64,000 bases of DNA from Streptomyces durmitorensis. GTDB lineage: Bacteria; Actinomycetota; Actinomycetes; Streptomycetales; Streptomycetaceae. The number at the start of each line of letters is the position of its first letter. The stretch's first letter is position 1. Position numbers and translations under genes: made by a program. Of this stretch, positions 34,045-42,909 are shown piece by piece. The notes below the pieces were generated by a model. The model did not search any database, was not told where the DNA came from, and was given only the letters and a program-made list of their open reading frames with translations. The stretch spans positions 9,548,001 to 9,612,000 of the forward strand of contig NZ_CP097289.1 of the NCBI RefSeq assembly GCF_023498005.1, in the 5' to 3' direction.

Positions 34045-34320
34045 AGGGGCGGGCTCAATTTCTGGATCACTCGACAGGCCGTCGCTGACGAGACCCCGAA
34101 CAGCGGCGCCAGCTGCCGCATCGTGAGGTTCGTGCGGTAGTACACCGTCACCAGCACCACGCGCTCGGCCAGCGCCAGACACCACGGCCGCCCCATCATC
34201 GTCCCGTTGCCGCCCCGCTCACGCACCACCCTCAGCAGCCGCTGAAGGGTAGCCATCTGCAGCTCAGTGAACGTCTCCACCCACAACACCTCAGCCCGCA
34301 ACACCGCGACTCGAGCACCG
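34045..34320 (-). mobile_element. IS5-type transposase, N-terminal fragment
   Basis: The minus strand from an ATG at 34304 codes for the first part of a transposase: MLRAEVLWVETFTELQMATL, then RPWCLALAERVVLVTVYYRT and NLTMRQLAPLFGVSSATACR, the helix-turn-helix of this group. Sequence similarity stops near VIQKLSP at about 34045, before any DDE catalytic domain. It is therefore a dead fragment. Terminal inverted repeats were not found. Confidence 0.7.
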
Positions 34321-34351
34321 CCCGGTTACATCATCCGGTGACAGGTGCCGA

Positions 34352-34376
34352 CGACCACGGCTGCGGGCCGTGGTCG
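34352..34376. terminator. Hairpin terminator
   Basis: CGACCACGGC (34352-34361) pairs with GCCGTGGTCG (34367-34376) around TGCGG. It lies just after the stop of the SDR operon, which is transcribed leftwards. Confidence 0.7.
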
Positions 34377-34402
34377 CCAGATATGTGCTGCCTGATGCGT
34401 CG

Positions 34403-35197
34403 TTAGATCGCGGTGAAACCTCCGTCGGCGGCGACCACGGCTCCCGTGACGAAACTGGAGCGGGGCGAGATGAGGAAGCACAGGACCTCGGCGATTTCCT
34501 GGGGCTGCGCGACTCGGCCCAGTGGTTGCGCGGCGGCGAAGGATGCCAGGTAGGCGCGGCTGTCGGGGCGGATCGTGTCGAGGAAGTCCGTCTCGATGAC
34601 GCCCGCGGCCACGAGGTTGGCGCGGATGCCCAGTGGTCCGCCCTCGACGGCGAGTACCTTGGTCAGTTGGGCCAGAGCGCCCTTCGACGCGCTGTAGGCG
34701 ACGCCTTCGGGCAGGGCGACGGTGGAGGCGTACGAGCCGGTGCTCACGATGGCGCCGCCGGCGCGGCTCTTCATGGCCCGGAATGCCTCGCGGGCGCAGA
34801 AGAAGGAGCCGCGGGCGTTGACCGCCATCACGGTGTCCCAGTCCTCGGCCGTGGTTTCGGTGACGGGCTTGTTCTGGGTGCGCCCGGCATTGTTCACGAG
34901 GATGTCCAGGCCGCCGAAGGCGTCCAGGGCCATTGCCACCGCGCGGTGGGCGGTCTCCTCCTGGGTGATGTCACCGTTTGTTGTGATGACGCCGGGAAAC
35001 TGCTCCGCCAGGTTCGTGACGTCGGGGCGGAGGTCGAGGGCGACGACCTGGGCGCCGCGGGCGTGGAGGAGCGCCACGGTCTCCCGGCCCACCCCTCGCG
35101 CGGCTCCAGTGACGAGGGCGATCTTCCCAGCGAACTCAGTGGATTCGGATGTTGCTGCGGATGCGGATGCGGATGCGGATGCGGTTGCAGGTGTCAT
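34403..35197 (-). CDS. Short-chain dehydrogenase/reductase (operon gene 3)
   Basis: A 264-residue SDR with the cofactor motif ALVTGAARGVGRETVALL (TGxxxGxG), NNAGRTQNKPVTET, SYASTVALPEGVAYSASKG (Tyr-x3-Lys), and the ending SSFVTGAVVAADGGFTAI. The first 18 residues are a low-complexity alanine/serine stretch encoded by a hexanucleotide repeat; an earlier start would add 18 codons but has no ribosome site. It lies about 90 bp downstream of another SDR gene on the same strand and probably shares its promoter and XRE regulator. The substrate is unknown. Confidence 0.85.
   Translation of the reverse strand: MTPATASASASASAATSESTEFAGKIALVTGAARGVGRETVALLHARGAQVVALDLRPDVTNLAEQFPGVITTNGDITQEETAHRAVAMALDAFGGLDILVNNAGRTQNKPVTETTAEDWDTVMAVNARGSFFCAREAFRAMKSRAGGAIVSTGSYASTVALPEGVAYSASKGALAQLTKVLAVEGGPLGIRANLVAAGVIETDFLDTIRPDSRAYLASFAAAQPLGRVAQPQEIAEVLCFLISPRSSFVTGAVVAADGGFTAI
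35157..35180 (-). repeat. Hexanucleotide repeat at the SDR N-terminus
   Basis: GCGGAT occurs four times perfectly, with a degenerate copy on each side. Read on the minus strand it codes for alternating alanine and serine in the flexible N-terminal tail, so copy-number change would alter length without shifting frame. Confidence 0.85.
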
Positions 35198-35290
35198 GGT
35201 GCGGTCCTGGAGTGGAGAAGGTGAGTGTGAGTGCGGGCGCCGTTGACGCATTCACGGCAGGCCCACGTGGACCTCGTAGGGCTGGGTGGT

Positions 35291-36049
35291 TCAGTGCGCG
35301 GTGAGGCCGCCGTCGACCACCAGCTCCGTGCCGGTGACGAACGAGGAGTCGTCGCAGGCCAGGAAGAGGATCGCGGGTGCGACCTCGTCGGCGCGGCCTG
35401 CCCGGCGCATGGGGGTGCGTTGGATGTCCGGCTGCTGGTCGCCTTGGTCGTCCAGGAGGTCCTGGATCATCGGCGTGGCGATCACCCCAGGATGCACCGA
35501 GTTGATCCGTACTCCCTGCCGGGCGTACTCGACCGCGGCGGTCTTGCTCAACAGGCGCACAGCCCCCTTGGACGCCTGGTAGGCCGCAGCCGCACCGCTT
35601 CCCACCAGGCCGAGTACGGACGACGTATTGATCACCGACGCGTTGCCGCTCGCACGCAGGAGCGGCATCGCCGCCTTCATGCCGAGCCAGGTGCCTTTTT
35701 GGTTCACGTCAATGACGCGGTCCCACGCCTCTTCCCGTGTGTCCTCGATACCTGGCCAGTCCACGATGCCGGCGAGGTTCACGAGCACGTCCAGCGTTCC
35801 GAACCGGTCGCGTACGACGGTGATCACTTCGTCCCACTCCCGCGCGGAGGAGACATCGAGGCGGGCAGCGACGACCTCCGCACCGCGTGCCTCGATCCGG
35901 CGGGACAGCTCCCGCAGCGGGCCTTCGGCGACGTCGGTGATCACCAGCCGGGCGCCTTCGTCGGCGAAGAGCTCGGCGGTCGCCGCGCCGAGGCCGCCGG
36001 TCGCGCCCGTGATCAGCGCGACCTTGCCGTCAAGTCGTTGTCCTGTCAT
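35291..36049 (-). CDS. Short-chain dehydrogenase/reductase (operon gene 2)
   Basis: The 252-residue protein is a classical SDR: ALITGATGGLGAATAELF, NLAGIVDWPGIEDT, SSVLGLVGSGAAAAYQASKG with Tyr-x3-Lys, INSVHPGVIATPMI, and SSFVTGTELVVDGGLTAH. It resembles 3-alpha-(20-beta)-hydroxysteroid or glucose-1-dehydrogenase-type enzymes, though these names often cover other alcohols. It sits between the Atu4866-domain gene and the other SDR gene on one strand. Control by the divergent XRE regulator is likely. Confidence 0.87.
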   Translation of the reverse strand: MTGQRLDGKVALITGATGGLGAATAELFADEGARLVITDVAEGPLRELSRRIEARGAEVVAARLDVSSAREWDEVITVVRDRFGTLDVLVNLAGIVDWPGIEDTREEAWDRVIDVNQKGTWLGMKAAMPLLRASGNASVINTSSVLGLVGSGAAAAYQASKGAVRLLSKTAAVEYARQGVRINSVHPGVIATPMIQDLLDDQGDQQPDIQRTPMRRAGRADEVAPAILFLACDDSSFVTGTELVVDGGLTAH

Positions 36050-36164
36050 GGATGTGGTCCTTGATCCTCGTTGATGTTGACTGCCGTTGTGTCGGAACTT
36101 CCTGGTCCGCCGACGGCGGAGTCGGCCCCCGCTACCAGGGCGGCGGTCACGGGCCCGGCCTTCT

Positions 36165-36431
36165 CTACGCCTGCTTCTGCTCCCGGTAGAGCACGAGGTG
36201 CTCGTGATAGAGCACTCCGTCCCGGATGTCGCCCGTGGCGGTAAAGCCGGTGTCGTCGACGTAGTCCAGGTGGCTGTCGATCACCGTGTACCGGCCGGTG
36301 TACGCGCTGGCCCGCTCGCCGCGGGCTTCGTCGTACCGGCCGTCCGGCAGCAGCTCCTGCCGGATGTGACCATCCGCGGTCACCCACATCCCGACCACGT
36401 CGACCTGGTCGCCTTCAACGGTCCCGGTCAT
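36165..36431 (-). CDS. Atu4866-domain protein (operon gene 1)
   Basis: An 88-residue protein that matches the small Atu4866 fold: VVGMWVTADGHIRQELLPDG, then GERASAYTGRYTVIDSHLDY and DTGFTATGDIRDGVLYHEHL. It is a beta-barrel family with no known activity, often found near SDR genes in actinomycetes. The ATG at 36431 has GAGGAG seven bases before it. It heads the leftward operon with two SDR genes, and the XRE regulator diverges from it across 139 bp. Confidence 0.8.
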   Translation of the reverse strand: MTGTVEGDQVDVVGMWVTADGHIRQELLPDGRYDEARGERASAYTGRYTVIDSHLDYVDDTGFTATGDIRDGVLYHEHLVLYREQKQA

Positions 36432-36570
36432 GGCGGACTCCTCTCCTCGCACGATGTGGTCCTTCCGGCTCCACCGAGTCTGGGCAGGCCACCGGCCATC
36501 AACCAGGACGCGTGCTGGCTGGGCATGGCACACCCAGGCAGCACACCGAGCCCTCGCCTAGCCTGAACAC

Positions 36571-37419
36571 ATGGACGACAACCACTTGGGGGGCTTCCTG
36601 CGCGCACGCCGCGCCGGCCTGCGGCCGGAGGCCGTCGGCATGGCGAGTTACGGGCCCCGCAGAGTCGCCGGACTGCGCCGCGAGGAGGTCGCCGTCCTGG
36701 CCGGAGTCAACGCCGACTACTACACCCGCCTGGAACAAGGCCGTGAGCGCAACCCCTCACCCCAGGTGATCGACGCACTCAGCCGCGCATTGCACCTCGA
36801 TACGGAGGCCCGCGCGCACTTGTACCGGCTGGCCGGGGCCACGCCGAACGACAGGCCCTCCGCCCATGCCACCGAGCAGGTGAGCCCGGCGCTGCGACAG
36901 CTGATGGACGGCTACCCGAACACTCCAGCGTTCGTCATGAACCGGACCCTGGACCTCCTCGCATCCAACACCCTGGCCGATGCCCTCTACGCCCCGTTCG
37001 AACCGGCGGACAACCTGGCCCGCATGACCTTCCTCGACCCCGCAGGCCGCACCTTCTACACCGACTGGGACCGGGCAGCACAGGCCACCGTCGCCAACCT
37101 CCGCGAGGCAACCGGATTCGACCCGGACAACCCACGGCTGCGCGAACTCGTCCGCACCCTCACCGAGGACAACGCGGACTTCACCCGCCTCTGGAACTCC
37201 CACACCGTGCGCGGCAAGACCCAGGACGCGAAACACCTTCTCCACCCGGACGTCGGCCCCCTCACCCTCACCTACCAGACTTTCGACGTACGCGACGCCC
37301 CCGGCCAGCAGCTCGTCATCTACCACGCCGAACCAGGCAGCCCCAGCGCCCACTCCCTCGATCTGCTCGGTTCCATCCACGCCACCCGCCGCTGGCCCGC
37401 CCCTCGGTCCCACCGCTAA
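36571..37419 (+). CDS. XRE-family regulator with MmyB-like ligand domain
   Basis: A 282-residue protein. Residues about 1-80 form an XRE helix-turn-helix (LGGFLRARRAGLRPEAVGM, GLRREEVAVLAGVNADYYTR, LEQGRERNPSPQVIDALSRA). The rest matches the MmyB-like ligand-binding domain (QLMDGYPNTPAFVMNRTLDL, AQATVANLREATGFDPDNP, LTYQTFDVRDAPGQQLVIYH). Regulators of this sort usually control a divergent SDR operon in actinomycetes, which is the arrangement here. The effector is thought to be a small hydrophobic molecule. Confidence 0.9.
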   Translation: MDDNHLGGFLRARRAGLRPEAVGMASYGPRRVAGLRREEVAVLAGVNADYYTRLEQGRERNPSPQVIDALSRALHLDTEARAHLYRLAGATPNDRPSAHATEQVSPALRQLMDGYPNTPAFVMNRTLDLLASNTLADALYAPFEPADNLARMTFLDPAGRTFYTDWDRAAQATVANLREATGFDPDNPRLRELVRTLTEDNADFTRLWNSHTVRGKTQDAKHLLHPDVGPLTLTYQTFDVRDAPGQQLVIYHAEPGSPSAHSLDLLGSIHATRRWPAPRSHR

Positions 37420-37915
37420 TCAGCCGACAGAGCATGGAGATCGGCGGCGATAGTGCCCGGTCGTTCTTCCTCCACGTGTTTCATTGGCGACTCATGAACC
37501 GGATCGCCGTGGGTGGACCGCCGGGCGGCGGGGTGTGACGACTTTATGCGCGTGGAATCGCACGCCTGCCCGATGTCCACCTGCGCTGCCCCGGCGGGCT
37601 CGTCCTGCCGCACCGGGAGGAGCAAGAGGGCCACCCCGTACCACGCCGCCGGCTTCCGCCTCGTGCCCCAACTCGCCAAGGTTCTCAACGTGTCGACCCC
37701 TGCCGTGCGCAAGCCGGGGTCGGTGGGGGCCGAACTGCCGCGGCCGGTGAGTACCGGCGCCGAACCGGTCGGGCACGTCCGCCTTGGCTATGCCCGCGTA
37801 TCGACCACCCGGCAGTCCCTCGACGTACAGCTCCAGAATGACGGCGCCCCGAGCCGCTTGTGCTTGTGGACGTGTTCGCCGCGCGGCCGAACGACAGCAC
37901 GTCGCCGGAAACGCT
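37420..37915. other. Intergenic stretch with a recombinase fragment
   Basis: No complete gene. The only recognisable part is a serine-recombinase N-terminus at 37771-37850; the rest is arginine/proline-rich or interrupted. Confidence 0.4.
37771..37850 (+). pseudogene. Serine recombinase (resolvase) N-terminal fragment
   Basis: GHVRLGYARVSTTRQSLDVQ carries the conserved Tyr-x-Arg-Val-Ser of the resolvase catalytic domain, with the nucleophile serine. The next residues (LQND) fit, then the sequence leaves the family. It has no start codon in place. It is a small relic of a mobile element. Confidence 0.6.
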
Positions 37916-38491
37916 CTACCGGCGGGGTGACGTGCCACGTTGCACCAGGACTCGTGCCAGGTCAGTGCTCTCCTGAAGGGTGTCGAGCGAGAGGGGCTGC
38001 GTGGCGACAGCGCCCTCGTGCAGCACGAGGAGTTGAGTGGCGAGGGTGGCCGGGTGCGAGCAGCCCGCTGCGGCGGCGAGTTCCTTGAACAGGGTCAGCA
38101 GCCAGAGCTTCTGGTTCGCGGCGATGCGGTGTGCGGGATGTGAGGGGTCCGGGAGTTCGGCCAGCGCGTTGATGAAGGCGCATCCGCGGGTGTTGGTCCC
38201 GCTCCAGGCCCGCAGGGCCTCGAAGGGGGCGGTGACTGCCTCGGCCGGAGTGTCGGCGGCGTCAACGGCGGCACCGACGAGTGACCGCCAGCGCTGGTCG
38301 CGTTCCGTGAGACAGGCCGCCACGAGGTGGTCCTTCGAACCGAACTGGTTGTACAGGGTCCGCTTGGTCACGCCCGAGTGCTCGGCGATCAGATCCACAC
38401 CGACCGCTGTGATGCCGCGGTTGTAGAACAACTCCTCGGCGGCCGCCACGATACGGCGGCCGGCCGGCGTCATAGGCCGCGCCTCCTGCAC
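37916..38491 (-). CDS. TetR-family transcriptional regulator
   Basis: A 191-residue TetR protein with the DNA-binding domain near residues 10-55 (RRIVAAAEELFYNRGITAVG, DLIAEHSGVTKRTLYNQFGS) and a helical C-terminal ligand domain. It diverges from the quinone-reductase-like gene; an 18-bp imperfect palindrome lies between them. TetR proteins of this layout commonly repress an adjacent redox enzyme and release it on binding a reactive compound. That role is inferred. Confidence 0.9.
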   Translation of the reverse strand: MQEARPMTPAGRRIVAAAEELFYNRGITAVGVDLIAEHSGVTKRTLYNQFGSKDHLVAACLTERDQRWRSLVGAAVDAADTPAEAVTAPFEALRAWSGTNTRGCAFINALAELPDPSHPAHRIAANQKLWLLTLFKELAAAAGCSHPATLATQLLVLHEGAVATQPLSLDTLQESTDLARVLVQRGTSPRR

Positions 38492-38530
38492 GACGGACCC
38501 CCTTCACAGAGCGGTGTACGGTGGATGATG

Positions 38531-38548
38531 TTTACAGATCAGTATACC
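38531..38548. promoter_or_regulatory. TetR operator-like palindrome
   Basis: GTTTACAGATCAGTATAC is an imperfect inverted repeat centred on GATC, between the divergent TetR gene and the quinone-reductase-like gene. It overlaps the region where the promoter of the enzyme gene should be. Confidence 0.6.
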
Positions 38549-38564
38549 CGAGGAGGTTCAAACG

Positions 38565-39614
38565 ATGGGTGTGTCCGATTCCATGCGAGCGGTGCGCATC
38601 TCCAGGCACGGTGGACCGGAGGTCCTTGAGCTGACGGAGGTCGCCGTCCCCGCCCCTCAGGCGGGGGAGGTGCTGGTCCGCGTCGGCGCGGTAGCGCTGA
38701 ACAACACCGACCTGTGGACCCGGGAGGGCGCCTATGGCCGTCCGGACGACCCGAAGGCACTGTCGGGATGGCGAGGCCCGATCGACTTCCCGCGCATCCA
38801 GGGCGCCGACGTGGCCGGACGGGTCGTGGCCGTCGGGACCGGCGTACCGGAGGACCTCGTAGGACGCCGAGTGGTCGTCGACCCCGCGATCTACGACACC
38901 GAAGGGCCGGACGCCAACCCCGTGGGCCTGATGGGCAGCGAACGCGATGGCGGATACGCCGAGTACGTGACGGCGCCGGTGAAGCGTGTGCACGACGTGA
39001 CGGAATCTCCGCTCACGGACGAGCAGCTCGCGACGTTGCCGACCGCCTACGGCACGGCACTGGGCATGATCGAGCGAGGCCGCCTGCGCAAGGGGGAAAC
39101 CGCCCTGGTCTCGGGAGCGTCCGGCGGCGTCGGCATCGCGCTGGTGCAGATCGCCCGTGCACGCGGCGCAAGGGTGCTCGCCATCAGCAGTGGACCCAAG
39201 ATCGACGCCGTCCGCGAAGCGGGCGCGCACGAAGTCATCGACCGCTCAGGAGACATCGCCGAGCAAATCCGTGCCGCCGCATCGGAGGGCATCGACATCG
39301 CACTCGACGTCGTGGCCGGCGAACTGGTCAGCGAGGGACTGCCGTTGCTGCGCGAAGGGGGCCGCTGGGTCATCGCCGGCGCGCTCGGTGGATACGCCGT
39401 GACCCTTGATGTGCGCCGTCTCTACCTCCACAACGCCCAGGTCATCGGTTCCGCGATGCACACGCCCACCCACTTCGACCTGCTCATGGACCTGGCCCGG
39501 CGGGCAGAGGTCCACCCCGTCATCGCCGCGACTTTTTCGCTGGACGAGGCCGCTCAGGCGCAGGAAGAACTCTCCCGCAGGGGGCACGTGGGAAAGATCG
39601 TCATGCGTCCCTGA
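38565..39614 (+). CDS. Zinc-type alcohol dehydrogenase-like quinone/enone reductase
   Basis: The 349-residue protein belongs to the MDR superfamily: GroES-like N-terminus (MRAVRISRHGGPEVLELTEV, APQAGEVLVRVGAVALNNTD), a nucleotide fold with SGASGGVGIALVQIARARGA, and EEL-type ending (SRRGHVGKIVMRP). It lacks the catalytic-zinc cysteine and histidine pattern, so it is more like an NADPH-dependent quinone or enone reductase than an alcohol dehydrogenase. GAGGAGG lies eight bases before the ATG. The divergent TetR gene and the operator suggest it is induced by a reactive compound. Confidence 0.87.
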   Translation: MGVSDSMRAVRISRHGGPEVLELTEVAVPAPQAGEVLVRVGAVALNNTDLWTREGAYGRPDDPKALSGWRGPIDFPRIQGADVAGRVVAVGTGVPEDLVGRRVVVDPAIYDTEGPDANPVGLMGSERDGGYAEYVTAPVKRVHDVTESPLTDEQLATLPTAYGTALGMIERGRLRKGETALVSGASGGVGIALVQIARARGARVLAISSGPKIDAVREAGAHEVIDRSGDIAEQIRAAASEGIDIALDVVAGELVSEGLPLLREGGRWVIAGALGGYAVTLDVRRLYLHNAQVIGSAMHTPTHFDLLMDLARRAEVHPVIAATFSLDEAAQAQEELSRRGHVGKIVMRP

Positions 39615-39773
39615 GTCGACGGTGCACATCTCCCGACAGCAGTCGTGGAACTCGGCGGCCAGCTGCAGGTCGGAAGGCCGACGTACGACAGCTACGCTGC
39701 GCAGGGTCATCAGCCCCTAGGCATTCCGTCGCTCCAGGAGACGTTTTTCGTCCGTTCACTCATGGGGCGGGTC

Positions 39774-40172
39774 TCAAGACGCGCAATCCACCTCGGATCC
39801 GCCATCGTGGAAGGTGCTGTTGCGAACCCAGCCGTGCCGGACGTCGCTGCCGTTGAAGAACCTGGTGTAGGTGTAGCGACGGCCGTCGCCTCCTTTCCTC
39901 GAGCAGTGGTAGTCGGCCGTGTGGTCCGGGCCGATGTAGCTGTGGGTGCAGGCGCTGTTCGGGTTTCCGTAGATCTTTGAGCCGGACGGGAGGGGGTTCT
40001 GGATGTAGCTCTGGCCGTCCTTGTCGCTGGCGCCCATGACGTTGCACGCCAGGGCTTTCTGGTCCTGCGTTTGTCGTCCGTCGCTGTAGCCCGACGCTGG
40101 TGCAGCGCTCAGCCCCAGTGCCAGTGACGCTCCGACCACCGCCATGATCGTGGCCTTGATTCCGCTGTGCAT
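39774..40172 (-). CDS. Small secreted cysteine-containing protein
   Basis: A 132-residue protein with signal peptide (MHSGIKATIMAVVGASLALG, cut near APASG) and a mature domain of about 105 residues. Four cysteines (LACNVM, SACTHSY, YHCSRK, VDCAS) probably form two disulfides. Tyrosine/glycine content is that of an exported beta-structure. The family is not recognised. GGGGAGG lies five bases before the ATG. It follows the convergent quinone reductase and is separated from the next gene by about 120 bp. Confidence 0.72.
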   Translation of the reverse strand: MHSGIKATIMAVVGASLALGLSAAPASGYSDGRQTQDQKALACNVMGASDKDGQSYIQNPLPSGSKIYGNPNSACTHSYIGPDHTADYHCSRKGGDGRRYTYTRFFNGSDVRHGWVRNSTFHDGGSEVDCAS

Positions 40173-40294
40173 GTGTCCTCCCCGTTCGTAGGACGTGGGC
40201 GTCGGCGAGGCCCAGTTCGTCGGCGCCGGTGGGCAGGGCGGCGGCCTCCCGGCCCGATGACCGGCCCTGGGCACAGCGCACGGAGCTGGGGCGT

Positions 40295-41509
40295 TTACAG
40301 GTCGTGGAAGTCCTTGGCGGTGGGGTAGGTGACGTGGGTGCAGCCGCGTCGGGTGGTGATGTCGTCGACGTAGGCGCGGAACATCGAGCGGCGCGCCTTG
40401 TGACCGAGGACGTCGCTGTAGAGGCGGTCGGCGGTGAGGGCGTGCAGGGCCGGTTTGCCGTTGCAGATCGAGGACGCCCACCAGATGCCGTCACCGCCTC
40501 CCGCCGTTCCCGGTTTGAGCCTCTGGTCGTCGCCCGTCGCGTCGTAGCCCACGGAGTTGGCGTCGGCGCCGAAGTAGGACACCGTGCGCAGCCACCAGGG
40601 CGAGTACCTGAGGGCACCCTCGGCGTAGTCGCGCTGATCGCCGTCCAGGCCGCCGGCAATGGCTCGGACCCGGGCGGGGCCGACCGCCAGCAGGCAGCCT
40701 TCGACGGGGTTCGCCTCACGGGCGGGGATCGTCAGAGCGCGGTCGGGCAGCCGGCCTGCCCCCTGTTCCTTGCCCAGTTGGCCGGCCCAGCGGCAGGAGC
40801 CGGTGGCCGAGGCAGCCGGGCGCAGCTTCAAGGGGACCGTGGTCATCTGATCGGGCAGGGAAGGTATTTGGGTCCGGCAGCCGATCCGTTGGGTGAGCTG
40901 CTGCGTGGCCGAGCGGGCGAGGCGGGCCAGGCGCTGGCGGTCCTCTGCGGAGACTTCCGGGTACCGGCCCACGGCGGTCACGTGCAGCAGCCCCGGCACC
41001 GCTTTGCCACTGCCGGGGCCGCACTCGGCACGGATGGTAGTGCGGATGTTCGTGTAGGAGCCCAGCGTGCCGTCGCCCAGCGGCCACGCTTCAGGCTCGC
41101 GGTCGGCGGCCGCGGTGACGTCATCCTTCGGGTAGGAGCCCTCGCGGGTGAAGAAGGGGGAGCCGTCGCTGATCATGTTCACCGGCTCGGCATCGTCGCT
41201 GCTCTCGACGATCAGCCGGAACAGATCGGTCTTGCGCGAGCCACTCACCTTGTAGATGGTGCAGGCACTGGGCAGATGCCGTGCATCGAGCCGGTAGTCG
41301 TCATCGTCGTCGGACTGCGCGCGGACCATTCCGCCCTGCAGATCCATCACCTGTGCCCCCGTCACCAAGTGGTCGCAGGCAGCGGCGATGTCCCGTTCGC
41401 TGGAAGCCCGGTCGCGGAACTCATCGACGGTCAGCCAGAGCGCGTACAAGCTCAGCCCGATCCCGCCCACGGCCATCGTCAGCCACAGCCTGCGCCAGCC
41501 CGCACCCAT
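40295..41509 (-). CDS. Conserved hypothetical protein with N-terminal membrane anchor
   Basis: A 404-residue protein with a hydrophobic segment near residues 8-28 (LWLTMAVGGIGLSLYALWLT) and a large soluble part that would lie outside the membrane. Cysteines at about ten positions (for instance AACDHL, AECGPGSG, GSCRWA, EGCLLAV, SICNGK, RGCTHV) suggest disulfides. Recurring ATP-like sites are absent; I recognise no enzyme motif. A version of it is common in streptomycetes, judged from memory. The ATG at 41509 has GGGGAGAG before it. Confidence 0.7.
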   Translation of the reverse strand: MGAGWRRLWLTMAVGGIGLSLYALWLTVDEFRDRASSERDIAAACDHLVTGAQVMDLQGGMVRAQSDDDDDYRLDARHLPSACTIYKVSGSRKTDLFRLIVESSDDAEPVNMISDGSPFFTREGSYPKDDVTAAADREPEAWPLGDGTLGSYTNIRTTIRAECGPGSGKAVPGLLHVTAVGRYPEVSAEDRQRLARLARSATQQLTQRIGCRTQIPSLPDQMTTVPLKLRPAASATGSCRWAGQLGKEQGAGRLPDRALTIPAREANPVEGCLLAVGPARVRAIAGGLDGDQRDYAEGALRYSPWWLRTVSYFGADANSVGYDATGDDQRLKPGTAGGGDGIWWASSICNGKPALHALTADRLYSDVLGHKARRSMFRAYVDDITTRRGCTHVTYPTAKDFHDL

Positions 41510-41646
41510 CACGTTCTCTCCCCCCGCCACGCCCGGCCGCGGCGGCCACCGCGTCGATCATCGAGCGTAGAGGGGGTGCGCCTGAGCGCCGTCGTCGGCA
41601 TCGCTGTAGGGGGACGTCACTCGCCTGCATCGGCCATCCGTTTCAC

Positions 41647-41961
41647 CTACTCGCGCACGGTCACTGCTCGTTCGATGCGGCTGACAATGTCCTTCTCGGA
41701 CGCCGTGTCCAGGGTCTCCGGGATCTTGTCGAAGGTGCCGGGAAGGATGTCGAGGAGACCCCAGATCTGTTCGCCGGTGCTGACGGTCATCAACTTCTGG
41801 GACCTCCACTGCCGCGGCACCTCGGTGCGGTGCGTCAGCCGCTGCACGAGGGCCAGGTCCAGGAGCTGATCGGTGTCGACGGCTCGGACGGTGCGGGGGA
41901 GGGGCGGGGCATGTCGAGATGATGCCAAGAGGGCTCGGACAGCGACTGCACCGCACTGTTC
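41647..41961 (-). pseudogene. Possible C-terminal relic of an unknown gene
   Basis: The last 85-90 residues of a minus-strand frame look like protein (TDQLLDLALVQRLTHRTEVP, QWRSQKLMTVSTGEQIWGLL, DILPGTFDKIPETLDTASEK) up to a TAG at 41647. Upstream the frame becomes proline/serine-rich and overlaps a different relic. No start or ribosome site was seen. Function unknown. Confidence 0.35.
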
Positions 41962-42097
41962 AGCGGCGACGAACTCTGATGGCGTGAGACGAGCAGGGGA
42001 GGGCCTCGCGAGAGCCGAGCCTCTGGCAAGATCGCGAAAGGGCGCCCTCGCCTCCAGACCGGAGCGGGGCTGCGGAGCGAGCGCCCCAACTTCCGCG

Positions 42098-42705
42098 TCA
42101 TCCAGCGAGGCGTTCTCGGGCGTACGCGTGCAGCTCGGCCATGGGCCGCTCGCTTCGGTCCTCCAGACGGCGGATGAATGTGGAGACGAGGTCGACACAG
42201 CGTCTGGCTCCTGAGTCGAGCGCGGTTCGGTCATCAGTGGCGGCAGCCGAGACGTCGTGGCTGCGGAGCGAGCCTTGGGCGCGGTAGGTCAGGAACACCG
42301 TCTTGGTGCGGGAGCGGCGGGGGTCGAGTTCGCCGAGTCCGGCGCCGATCGCGGCGGCGGCACGGTGTGGGTTGCCGAGGTCGAGCCAGCACCGCCCGGC
42401 GTCGGCGTTGACGTCTGCCATCGACATTCAGGAGACCACCGGGGGTGTGTCCTTGGGGTGTGCGCGTTCGAGTTCCTTCCCCGCTGATGCCAGGGCTTCT
42501 TGGGTTCCTGAGCGGTCTTGGAGCACTGCGCAGGCGCGTGCGCGGCGTACGTCGAGCAGGGAGCGGGCGGCCGGTGTGCGGTTCCATGACGCGGATCGCA
42601 TCGTCGGGTCGGGAGAGCCAGGTGGCCCGGTAGGCGAGATCAGAAAGTGCGACAGAGGCCAGGTCGTGGTCGCCGGCCATAGCCGGGTGTAAGGTCTTGC
42701 CGCTC
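42098..42705 (-). pseudogene. Frameshifted C-terminal relic of a TPR/XRE-type regulator
   Basis: Three consecutive minus-strand frames together give a TPR end typical of streptomycete XRE regulators: LHPAMAGDHDLASVALSDLA with RATWLSRPDDAIRVME, then (shift near 42578) ARSLLDVRRARACAVLQDRS and EALASAGKELERAHPKDT, then (shift near 42430) ADVNADAGRCWLDLGNPHRA and CVDLVSTFIRRLEDRSERPM, ending at 42098. No DNA-binding domain remains. The 5' end meets a small plus-strand frame at about 42697. Confidence 0.6.
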
Positions 42706-42909
42706 GTGGCGCAGGCGGTGTTCGCTGACCGGCTGTGCGCTGCCGGCAGCCCCGAGTGCGCCGAGTACATCGCAGACATGGAGAGGCAGTTGGCCAAGGC
42801 TGAGCAGGAGGGTGAGGAAGACGGGGTGCTGGGCTTCTCGCGAGTCCGGGTCGGCAGCGAGGACGATTGCCGTGACGAGTTCCGCAACCACTTCGGCGGC
42901 GATCGGTGA
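42697..42909 (+). CDS. Small hypothetical protein, perhaps truncated at its start
   Basis: A 70-residue acidic frame (VFADRLCAAGSPECAEYIAD, MERQLAKAEQEGEEDGVLGF) from a TTG codon, in good codon use, ending by overlapping the next gene. No ATG or GTG with a ribosome site lies at the start, so the true beginning may have been lost. No family recognised. Possibly part of a mobile-element operon, but that is only a guess from the small overlapping layout. Confidence 0.4.
   Translation: MPLVAQAVFADRLCAAGSPECAEYIADMERQLAKAEQEGEEDGVLGFSRVRVGSEDDCRDEFRNHFGGDR

Noticed and set aside
40229..41869. Plus-strand frame of 546 codons opposite the anchored hypothetical protein
   Set aside because: It is antisense, and the minus frame has a ribosome site, membrane helix and cysteine pattern.
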